The translations under genes and the position numbers were made by a program. Of a stretch of 44,209 nucleotides of DNA, positions 7,817-15,078 are shown piece after piece. The number at the start of each line of letters is the position of its first letter. Positions within the stretch are counted from its first letter, which is position 1. The stretch is from Muribaculaceae bacterium (GTDB lineage: Bacteria; Bacteroidota; Bacteroidia; Bacteroidales; Muribaculaceae): assembly GCA_022510465.1 (NCBI GenBank), contig JAFLTJ010000011.1:1-44209 (forward strand), read 5' to 3'. Under the pieces are notes generated by a model. It was given only the letters and a program-made list of their open reading frames with translations, ran no database searches and had not been told where the DNA came from.

Positions 7817-9520
7817 ATGGTATTCTCAGGTAAAATAGATTTTCATCCACAGTTGTTTTCGGCTCTGCGCCACTATTCATTATCCAAGTTTAAAAACGAT
7901 TTAATAGCCGGTATTGTAGTGGGTATCGTCGCTTTGCCTTTGGCGATAGCCTTTGGAATAGCCTCGGGTGTAAGCCCGACGGTTGGCTTGATAACGGCGA
8001 TAATAGGCGGCGTTTTGGTGTCGGCGTTTGGCGGCAATTCGGTTCAGATTGGCGGGCCCACCGGAGCTTTTATTGTAATAGTCTACAACATAATAGCTAC
8101 ATACGGATTGCAAGGGTTGGCTATCGCTACATTTATGGCCGGATTGATACTGATACTCCTTGGCGTTTTCCATCTTGGAACGGTGATTAAATTTATTCCT
8201 TATCCTATAGTCGTTGGGTTTACGGCGGGTATAGCGCTGACGATTTTTTCCACCCAGATTAATGATTTCTTAGGGCTTGGATTGACCGGAGTCCCCAGTG
8301 AGTTTATACCCAAATGGGGTGTGTATCTGAAACATCTGTCGCAGATTGACGTGCCGACGCTTGTTGTCGGGATTGTTTCGCTGGCAATAATAATTATTAC
8401 GCCCAAAGTGTCAAAGAGACTTCCCGGAGCACTAATGGCAATCATAATTGTGACGATAGCGGTGTATGTAGTTAAAGGTTTTGCGCCTGAATGGAATGTT
8501 GAGACTATAGGGCAAAGATTTGGCTCTCTGAAAACCGACATACCCGAACCCCGCGGCTTTGAGTTGAGCATGGCCACGATTAACAGTTTGCTACCGTCGG
8601 CCTTTACGATAGCAATTCTCGGAGCGATAGAGTCTTTATTGTCGGCTACGGTTGCCGACGGTATCACCGGTTCGCGAACCAATTCCAATACGGAGCTTAT
8701 TGGTCAAGGAATAGCAAACACTGTTGTTCCGTTCTTTGGCGGAATCCCTGTAACCGGGGCGATAGCACGAACGATGACCAATATAACAAACGGAGCGAAA
8801 ACCCCTGTTGCCGGGCTGGTTCACGGGTGTGTGCTGTTGCTTATTTACCTTTTCCTGATGCCGTTGATAAATTTGGTGCCGATGGCCTGCCTGGCGGCGG
8901 TACTGATTATGGTGTCGTATAATATGAGCGGATGGCGCACGGTGAAAGCAATCTTTTCAAATCCCAAAAGCGACATATCGGTGCTGATAGTAACATTTCT
9001 GTTGACGGTTGTCTTTGATTTGACAATCGCGATAGAGATAGGATTGATGTTGGCTATCATTCTATTCTTGCGCCGTGTTATGGAAAACACTCAGGTTAAA
9101 GTTTATAGTGAGCAACTTGACGCGACCGGTGGCACCGATGCATCGGTGCATGAGATACTTAACGTATCGCCGGGAGTTGAGGTATATGAAATTGACGGGC
9201 CATTCTTCTTTGGGGTGGCGACCAAGTTTGACGAGCTTATGCGCAGCGGCATGTCCAAAACACCGATAGTGCGTATCATCAGAATGCGTCGAGTGCCGTT
9301 TATAGACTCTACCGGTATTCACAATCTTGAGATATTAATCAAGTCGTCCCATAAAGCCGGAATACATGTGGTGCTTTCGGGCGTGAATCAGAATGTGCAT
9401 CGCGACCTTCAACATGCAGGTATCGAAAATCTGATGACCGCCGACCATATCTGTGACCATATATCGAAAGCGGTGGAAACAGCAAATCGTATTGTTGCTG
9501 AGCGAAATGTTAAAAATTAG
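7817..9520 (+). CDS. SulP-family inorganic anion transporter with STAS domain
   Basis: A 567-residue inner-membrane transporter of the SulP/SLC26 family. The N-terminal half (about 1-420) has many transmembrane helices starting at GIVVGIVALPLAIAFGIAS, the conserved first-helix region. The C-terminal STAS domain (about 440-550) includes VYEIDGPFFFG and VPFIDSTG near residue 496, the usual anti-sigma-antagonist-like loop. Substrates in the family include sulfate, bicarbonate and dicarboxylates; sequence alone does not choose. It begins 21 bases after cdsA, so it may be cotranscribed with it. No sulfate-assimilation or carbonic anhydrase gene is adjacent. Confidence 0.92.
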   Translation: MVFSGKIDFHPQLFSALRHYSLSKFKNDLIAGIVVGIVALPLAIAFGIASGVSPTVGLITAIIGGVLVSAFGGNSVQIGGPTGAFIVIVYNIIATYGLQGLAIATFMAGLILILLGVFHLGTVIKFIPYPIVVGFTAGIALTIFSTQINDFLGLGLTGVPSEFIPKWGVYLKHLSQIDVPTLVVGIVSLAIIIITPKVSKRLPGALMAIIIVTIAVYVVKGFAPEWNVETIGQRFGSLKTDIPEPRGFELSMATINSLLPSAFTIAILGAIESLLSATVADGITGSRTNSNTELIGQGIANTVVPFFGGIPVTGAIARTMTNITNGAKTPVAGLVHGCVLLLIYLFLMPLINLVPMACLAAVLIMVSYNMSGWRTVKAIFSNPKSDISVLIVTFLLTVVFDLTIAIEIGLMLAIILFLRRVMENTQVKVYSEQLDATGGTDASVHEILNVSPGVEVYEIDGPFFFGVATKFDELMRSGMSKTPIVRIIRMRRVPFIDSTGIHNLEILIKSSHKAGIHVVLSGVNQNVHRDLQHAGIENLMTADHICDHISKAVETANRIVAERNVKN

Positions 9521-9591
9521 CATATCCAGATACGAAATTTAACATTTTTTCACCAAAAAACAGCCTTCGCAAAAAAAAATACTAATTTTTG

Positions 9592-9622
9592 TTTGGTATA
9601 TCTGAAATTTGTATTACCTTTG
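9592..9622 (+). promoter_or_regulatory. Strong consensus promoter of the small lipoprotein gene
   Basis: TTTG at 9592-9595 and TACCTTTG at 9615-9622 are separated by 19 bases, an excellent match to the Bacteroidota consensus. The leader to the ATG at 9674 is about 45 bases and AT-rich, which suggests high expression (inference). Confidence 0.75.
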
Positions 9623-9673
9623 TGCAGTTTTTGAAGCTAAAGAAAATTGTTTTATTATTTAATTAGAAAGAAA

Positions 9674-9871
9674 ATGAAAAAGTTAGTTTTACTTTTTGCT
9701 GTTGTTCTCAGCGCTTCTATGTTCTCTTGCAACAACTCTGCCGAGACTACTGTTGAGGCTGCAGATACTACTGAAGTAGCAACTGAGGTTGTAGAAGAAG
9801 TTGCAGATTCTACTGCTGCTCCTGCTGACACTACTGCTGCTGCCGCTGACACTACAGCTACTGCTGAATAA
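9674..9871 (+). CDS. Small acidic Thr/Ala-rich lipoprotein
   Basis: A 65-residue protein from the ATG at 9674; a TTG at 9647 in the same frame is less likely because MKKLVLLF is a typical signal start. The signal peptide ends SASMFSC, with the lipidated Cys at about residue 18. The mature part is only about 48 residues, very rich in T, A, E and D, with no aromatic residues. It contains four D-(S/T)-T triplets (ADTTE, ADSTA, ADTTA, ADTTA). D-(S/T)-(A/I/L/V/M/T) is the known O-glycosylation sequon of Bacteroides, so this may be a mucin-like, glycan-covered surface peptide (inference). It is monocistronic, between a consensus promoter and a terminator. Function unknown. Confidence 0.8.
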   Translation: MKKLVLLFAVVLSASMFSCNNSAETTVEAADTTEVATEVVEEVADSTAAPADTTAAAADTTATAE

Positions 9872-9913
9872 TGCAGCTTCCATAAAAGGAAACATAAACA
9901 GCACAAGTTAACA

Positions 9914-9951
9914 GTCGACCTGCGCAATCCGCGTTGGCCGACTTGTTTTTT
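9914..9951 (+). terminator. Rho-independent terminator of the small lipoprotein gene
   Basis: An imperfect 7-bp stem, GTCGACC (9914-9920) and GGCCGAC (9936-9942), with one mismatch and a 15-base loop. It is followed by the T-rich run TTGTTTTTT ending near 9951. It lies 42 bases after the stop codon. Confidence 0.6.
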
Positions 9952-9954
9952 ACA

Positions 9955-9970
9955 TAAACGTATACGTTTA
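9955..9970. promoter_or_regulatory. Perfect 16-bp palindrome, possible operator
   Basis: TAAACGTATACGTTTA is a perfect palindrome about 50 bases upstream of the DUF6056-like gene and just after a terminator. Another half-site, CGTTTA, follows at once (9972-9977). It could be a dimeric regulator site. A 16-base palindrome is expected roughly once in a window this size by chance, so function is unproven. Confidence 0.35.
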
Positions 9971-10020
9971 TCGTTTACGGCGGCAAAAGAATAAATTGAA
10001 ATCCTCTATACTATTCAGGT

Positions 10021-11604
10021 TTGTCTAAAGCTAAATTTTTTACCGGGGCATTTGTGTTCACGATTGCATTCATGTTGTCGTTGCAAACTTTTCATATCGG
10101 GGATGACCTTGGATATATGTTTGCCGACTCATCCCTGCATGGTGGCGACGGGAAAAAGATTTCCTCCTTTACAGAGTGTATAACTACTCAGACTCAACAT
10201 TATGTCACGTCAAACGGCCGATTTTTAGTGCATGTTTTGGTGCAGTCTCTTGTCAGTTTGACTCCCGGTTGGTTGTACTCGTTGCTTAACGCATTGGTCT
10301 ACACGCTGTTGTGGGACTTGATTTGCCGATTGTCTTTGAAAAAACGTTCTTTTCTGACGGGTATAGGAGTGTGGGGATTAATGTGGATTCTGCTTCCCGA
10401 CGTTGGTCTCGTTGCGTTTTCAATAACGTCATTTTCAGTGAACTATCTATGGACCTCAGTTGCAATCCTCGCTTTGCTTATGTGGTGTATGGGTAATAGA
10501 AACGGTTGTGACGTAGGATTTTGGGTAACAGTCTCATTGGCATTCGTGGCCGGTACGTTGCAGGAAAGTTTTTCACTGCCGCTTTTAGCGAGCGCTTTGC
10601 TTCTGATTCGCAGGATGAACCGACGTGAAAAACTGGCACTTTTCTCATTTGCCGCCGGCACGGCAGTGTGTGTCCTTGCTCCGGGTAATTTCAACCGTGT
10701 GGCCGGTCGCTCGGGGGATTTATTCACTCAAATTGCATCCAACGCGGCGTCATGCGCATTTGACCTGTTGCATACGCCTGTAACGGTTCTTTTTGTAGCG
10801 ATAGTAGCGTTATGGCTGATAGATAAGGGGTCGGTTAATAGAATTTTAGCTGATAATCAGTTTTTCTTTTACGCTATTGTCTTTTCATTATTGATGGACC
10901 TTGTGGTCTATAATGCTTCGAGGCAATTGTGGGCACCGTCGGTATATGCACTGATTTTATTGGTGAAAGTCGGTGTTGCGGTTTCTGGTGTGGCCGGTCA
11001 TAGGGAATTGATTGTTTTTAAATCGATATGCGGGCTCGTTGGTTTGACGTGTTTAGCTCTTACCGCGGGGGCTATGTTTCTGAGGGAAAGAACTTATCGT
11101 CAATATAATCAGTTTGTTACCGCCGTGCAGAATATGCATGCAACAAAGACTTCATTGGTGTCGCATGAAGGGTGTGAAAGCAACTATGTGAAATACCCGA
11201 TATTGGCGGAAATTCTCAAAGGTTATGCTCCTGACCCGTGGCAAAGAAACGGACTGATGCTGTCGTTTGATGCCAATACAAAGAAGGGGATTTCGCGTTT
11301 ATATTTAAACGGTAAGGATAAGATTAACACGGTGTTACCTTATACGTCGGCTGAAATTCTCAGTCGATATGAGCAGAAGACGGATATTCATAGGGAGCGG
11401 TTGAACGATACCGTGATTGGCGATGTAATAAAGCTGGATGATAAGTACATGGTAATCAGGACTACTAATGCATCAAGTAAATCCATATTGTACATTGAAA
11501 CGCCTGACGGGGTTCGGACTCGACCACCCTATGAACAGTATTACCGAAACGGATATTTGTTCAGACTTATACCGGCTATTCCCGGAAAAATAATTCAGAA
11601 ATAG
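10021..11604 (+). CDS. DUF6056-like polytopic membrane protein
   Basis: A 527-residue membrane protein with about ten hydrophobic segments, the first covering residues 5-22. A short motif after the first helix (GDDLGYMF) and NGRFLVH near residue 66 recall the DUF6056 group, which resembles lipid-linked-sugar glycosyltransferases of the GT-C type (an early acidic pair followed by an NGR-type loop). The last 150 residues are soluble and probably face the periplasm. The start is taken as TTG at 10021, because a stop lies in frame upstream at 9997 and the first in-frame ATG (10072) would cut the first helix. It converges on ansA with only 7 bases between stop codons. Family assignment is moderate; the reaction is unknown. 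Confidence 0.75.
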   Translation: MSKAKFFTGAFVFTIAFMLSLQTFHIGDDLGYMFADSSLHGGDGKKISSFTECITTQTQHYVTSNGRFLVHVLVQSLVSLTPGWLYSLLNALVYTLLWDLICRLSLKKRSFLTGIGVWGLMWILLPDVGLVAFSITSFSVNYLWTSVAILALLMWCMGNRNGCDVGFWVTVSLAFVAGTLQESFSLPLLASALLLIRRMNRREKLALFSFAAGTAVCVLAPGNFNRVAGRSGDLFTQIASNAASCAFDLLHTPVTVLFVAIVALWLIDKGSVNRILADNQFFFYAIVFSLLMDLVVYNASRQLWAPSVYALILLVKVGVAVSGVAGHRELIVFKSICGLVGLTCLALTAGAMFLRERTYRQYNQFVTAVQNMHATKTSLVSHEGCESNYVKYPILAEILKGYAPDPWQRNGLMLSFDANTKKGISRLYLNGKDKINTVLPYTSAEILSRYEQKTDIHRERLNDTVIGDVIKLDDKYMVIRTTNASSKSILYIETPDGVRTRPPYEQYYRNGYLFRLIPAIPGKIIQK

Positions 11605-11611
11605 CGGTTGC

Positions 11612-12652
11612 TTATAGGGATAACTCGCCTCGAATCGGGGTGCTTAAAGCCTCGGCAACTGTCTGAGAATCAAGTCCCAGCCCAAAGAGGTACATCATTT
11701 TGGTAATTGCGGCTTCTGACGTGATATCGCGCCCTGAAACTACGCCGCAGGCCGCCATCCGGTCGCCGGTTACGTATCGCCGGGTATTGACTCCGCCATT
11801 GACACACTGGCTTACGTTCAGGACCACAATCCCCCGCTGAATGGCGTCGGAAAGCGCGTCGATAAACCACTGTGCCGACGGGCCGTTCCCTGCGCCGTAA
11901 CTCTTTAGAACAACGCCTTTTACGCCGGGCGTGTTCAGCAGGTGTCGCAAAGTTATTTCGGTCAGACCCGGGAAAAGGTTCAGAAAGATGACATTCGGGT
12001 CCATTTCATATTTTACGTTTAACTTACTGCCTGGAGCAGCGCACCAAAGGGCATCGTGATTGAAATGTATTCCGAGCCCAATCTTAGCCAAAGACGGGTA
12101 GTTGTTGCTTTTGAATGCGTTGAAATTGTCGGCGCTGATTTTGGTTGCGCGGTTACCTCGCCATAAATAGTTCTCAAAAAGGATAGCGACCTCCTGAACC
12201 ATGGGGGAGCCGTCTTTGCGGCGTGCGGCGGCAATCTGGAGCGCCGTGATTAGATTTTCTTCGCCGTCGGTTCTCACTTCGCCTATGGGTAGCTGCGAGC
12301 CGGTTATGATTACCGGCTTGTTCAGCCCGTCGAGCATGAAAGAAAGCGCCGAGGCGGTATAGGCCATTGTGTCAGTACCGTGAAGAACAACAAAGCCGTC
12401 GTGCCGGTCATAGTTGTCATGGATGGCTCGGACAATCTCTTGCCAGTTTTCGGGGACCATGTCGCTGGAGTCGATTGGCGGCTCGGTCGAGACATGGTCA
12501 ATCGTGAATTTGAGCATCTTGATTTTTGGAACGTTATCAATCAGATGGTCAAAGTCAAACGGTTGGAGAGCGCCGGTGTCGGGATTCTCAATCATACCGA
12601 TGGTACCACCGGTATAGATAATTAAAATGCGGGGCTTGGCGTTCGTTCCCAT
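11612..12652 (-). CDS. ansA: Type I L-asparaginase
   Basis: Hydrolyses asparagine to aspartate and ammonia. The 346-residue length is usual for cytoplasmic type I enzymes, and there is no signal peptide. The first catalytic threonine motif TGGTIGM is at residues 14-20. The second, HGTDTMAYTASA, is near residue 91 and carries the T-D pair of the active site. It starts 29 bases downstream of the metG stop on the same strand, so it is likely cotranscribed with metG. The downstream end nearly touches the convergent DUF6056-like gene, and no terminator is visible between them. Confidence 0.95.
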   Translation of the reverse strand: MGTNAKPRILIIYTGGTIGMIENPDTGALQPFDFDHLIDNVPKIKMLKFTIDHVSTEPPIDSSDMVPENWQEIVRAIHDNYDRHDGFVVLHGTDTMAYTASALSFMLDGLNKPVIITGSQLPIGEVRTDGEENLITALQIAAARRKDGSPMVQEVAILFENYLWRGNRATKISADNFNAFKSNNYPSLAKIGLGIHFNHDALWCAAPGSKLNVKYEMDPNVIFLNLFPGLTEITLRHLLNTPGVKGVVLKSYGAGNGPSAQWFIDALSDAIQRGIVVLNVSQCVNGGVNTRRYVTGDRMAACGVVSGRDITSEAAITKMMYLFGLGLDSQTVAEALSTPIRGELSL

Positions 12653-12681
12653 AATGAGATAAATGGCTGTTGATATGGATT

Positions 12682-14724
12682 TTATTTTACTTGGGCTCCT
12701 GGGGTGGCAGTCGCCGACGGCGATATTACAACCAGCGAGCCGTCGGCGTTTTCGGCCGATAGTATCATGCCTTCGGAGAGGATTCCTTTTAGTCGTCTTG
12801 GCGGCAGGTTGGCAATGAAGACAACTTGCTTGCCAACAAGCTCGTCGGGGTTGTAGTGCTTGGCAATTCCTGATACGATTGTTCGTTTATTCAGGCCGTC
12901 GTCAATGAGAAAGCGCAGCAGCTTGTCGGCTTTCGGAACGCGAGAACATTCCAAAACGGTGCCTACGCGCAGGTCGGCTTTCATAAATGTGTCAAAATCA
13001 ACATCTTCCTGAATAGGAGCAGGCTTGAAAGACGCAGCTTTGTTTTCTTCTTTGATTTTGGCCAGGCGGTCCAATTGGGCTTTTATAGCTTCGTCTTCGA
13101 TTTTTTCAAAGAGAAGAACGGGTTGATTTATTGTGGTTCCGGCCGGGAGGAGTTCCATATTTCCGAGGCTATCCCATGTCAGATTGGCGAGGCTGAGCAT
13201 GTCGGCCAATCGTTTGCTCATGAACGGGAGGAATGGTTCCATGGCGATGGCTATATTGGCCGAAAGGTTGATGGCTATGTTGAGTATTGTGGCCACGCGT
13301 TCCATATCGGTTTTTGCCAACTTCCACGGTTCTGTTTCCTGGAGGTATTTGTTTCCGAGTCGGGCCAGCTCCATAGCGTCTTTTACGGCCTCGCGGAAAT
13401 GGAAATTCTCAAGATTCTCGGTCAGAGTCGCTTTGACTGTTTTAACGGCTTCACATAAGGATGAGTCAACCTCGGCAAGCGTGCCGGCTGCCGGGAGGGT
13501 TCCGTTGAAATATTTGTGGGTCAACACAACTGCGCGGTTGACGAAATTGCCAAGAATTGCCACGAGCTCGTTGTTGTTACGAGCCTGAAATTCAGCCCAG
13601 GTGAAATCGTTATCGCGTGTCTCGGGGGCATTGGCGGTCAATACATATCGTAAAACATCCTGCTTGCCGGGGAAGTCGCGAAGGTATTCGTGAAGCCACA
13701 CGGCCCAATTTCGCGAGGTTGAAATCTTGTCTCCTTCAAGGTTTAAAAATTCGTTGGCCGGAACGTTGTCGGGTAGCTGGAAATTGTCGCCGTAGGCCAT
13801 CAGCATGGCGGGGAAGACAATGCAGTGGAACACGATGTTGTCTTTGCCAATGAAGTTGATGATGCGGGTTTGTGAATCTTTCCAGTATTTTTCCCAAGTG
13901 TCGGGCCGAATCTCTTTGGTATTTGAAATATATCCGATTGGGGCGTCAAACCACACGTATAGGACTTTACCGTCGGCTCCGTCAACCGGTACCGGCACTC
14001 CCCATTTCAGGTCTCTCGAGACGGCGCGCGGTTGCAAACCGAGGTCGAGCCATGATTTACACTGACCGTAGACGTTTGTTTTCCACTCTTTGTGTCCGTC
14101 GAGAATCCAGCTGCGCAGGGCGTCTTCATATTGGTCGAGCGGGAGGAACCAATGGGATGTCTCGCGCATTGATACCGGCGCATCGGTCAGTGCAGAACGC
14201 GGATTAATCAGGTCGGTCGCGTTCAATGATGTTCCACAGGCTTCACACTGGTCGCCGTATGCGCGGTCGCTGCCACAGTGGGGGCAAGTGCCGACGACAT
14301 ATCGGTCGGCAAGAAATTCGCCGGCTTGTTCATCGTAGGGTTGCAGGGATGTTTTTTCGATGAATTTTCCGTTGTCATAGAGACGGCGGAAAAATTCGGA
14401 AGCGGTTTTGTGGTGGAGCTCGGAGGTGGTTCGGGAATAGACATCGAACGTTATGCCGAGTTCTTCCATTGAATCTTTGATGATATTGTGGTATCGGTCA
14501 ACGACTTGCTGTGGGGTAATGCCTTCTTTACGGGCGCGCAGAGTAATGGGAACTCCGTGCTCATCGCTTCCTCCGATGAGGAGCACATCTTCGCCGCGTA
14601 AACGTTTGTAACGGGCATAAATATCGGCCGGGACATAAACACCGGCCAAGTGGCCGATGTGAACAGGCCCGTTGGCGTATGGGAGAGCTGTGGTAATAAG
14701 AGTTCTGCTGAATTTCTTTTCCAT
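12682..14724 (-). CDS. metG: Methionyl-tRNA synthetase with C-terminal tRNA-binding domain
   Basis: Charges tRNA-Met. It is a 680-residue class I synthetase. The HIGH motif HIGHLAGVY starts at residue 22. A zinc knuckle with two CxxC pairs (CPHC and CEAC) is near residues 145-162. The second signature appears as KISTS in [10 protein letters not shown] near residue 331, in place of KMSKS; this variant occurs in the group. The anticodon-binding helical region follows, and residues about 575-680 form the EMAP/Arc1p-like OB-fold tRNA-binding domain ([10 protein letters not shown]). It is first of a two-gene unit with ansA, divergent from secDF. Confidence 0.97.
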   Translation of the reverse strand: MEKKFSRTLITTALPYANGPVHIGHLAGVYVPADIYARYKRLRGEDVLLIGGSDEHGVPITLRARKEGITPQQVVDRYHNIIKDSMEELGITFDVYSRTTSELHHKTASEFFRRLYDNGKFIEKTSLQPYDEQAGEFLADRYVVGTCPHCGSDRAYGDQCEACGTSLNATDLINPRSALTDAPVSMRETSHWFLPLDQYEDALRSWILDGHKEWKTNVYGQCKSWLDLGLQPRAVSRDLKWGVPVPVDGADGKVLYVWFDAPIGYISNTKEIRPDTWEKYWKDSQTRIINFIGKDNIVFHCIVFPAMLMAYGDNFQLPDNVPANEFLNLEGDKISTSRNWAVWLHEYLRDFPGKQDVLRYVLTANAPETRDNDFTWAEFQARNNNELVAILGNFVNRAVVLTHKYFNGTLPAAGTLAEVDSSLCEAVKTVKATLTENLENFHFREAVKDAMELARLGNKYLQETEPWKLAKTDMERVATILNIAINLSANIAIAMEPFLPFMSKRLADMLSLANLTWDSLGNMELLPAGTTINQPVLLFEKIEDEAIKAQLDRLAKIKEENKAASFKPAPIQEDVDFDTFMKADLRVGTVLECSRVPKADKLLRFLIDDGLNKRTIVSGIAKHYNPDELVGKQVVFIANLPPRRLKGILSEGMILSAENADGSLVVISPSATATPGAQVK

Positions 14725-14812
14725 TTATATAAGTGGCTTATTGTTAACAAATTGAATGATGCGGCCGCCGGTTTCTGTTTAGAAACGGCTTGATACACCA
14801 TCAGTAGAAACG

Positions 14813-14820
14813 CAAAGATA
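14813..14820 (-). promoter_or_regulatory. metG: Predicted -7 box of metG
   Basis: On the minus strand TATCTTTG matches TAnnTTTG, about 90 bases upstream of the metG ATG. A TTTG candidate lies 25 bases further upstream, longer than usual spacing. The leader of about 80 bases contains an inverted pair, GTTTCT and AGAAAC (14781-14796), that could form a small hairpin. Confidence 0.5.
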
Positions 14821-14932
14821 GTAAAACTCCCGGAAAATATACACACAAAGAGGGAAAAACCGAAATTTAAGGGGTAAAAAAGCCGGAAACTTTGATTTTG
14901 GGGATGTGAAAGTGATAAAAAAGTAAATTTAT

Positions 14933-14965
14933 GTTGTAAAAAAGCAAATAAAAGTAGTATCTTTG
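14933..14965 (+). promoter_or_regulatory. secDF: Promoter of secDF
   Basis: TATCTTTG at 14958-14965 is an exact -7 match, with GTTG at 14933-14936 21 bases upstream. This is the plus-strand half of the 354-base divergent gap between metG and secDF. The region between the two promoters is AT-rich with no gene. Confidence 0.65.
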
Positions 14966-14988
14966 CAGACTGAAAGAGAGTGTGCGGT

Positions 14989-15017
14989 AGCGTGAACACG
15001 CTGAGAAAGGGTGTTCA
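14989..15017 (+). promoter_or_regulatory. Competing hairpins in the secDF leader
   Basis: Two hairpins share bases. AGCGT (14989-14993) pairs with ACGCT (14998-15002). TGAACAC (14993-14999) pairs with GTGTTCA (15011-15017). They cannot form together. A 22-codon frame opening with GTG at 14992 and ending at 15060 covers the same stretch. This could be a switchable leader; no run of T follows, so simple attenuation is not supported. Confidence 0.35.
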
Positions 15018-15078
15018 GGCCGTTTCATTCGGAGAAAAGAAATTATTAAACAATTATTAAACATATTTAATCAACACA

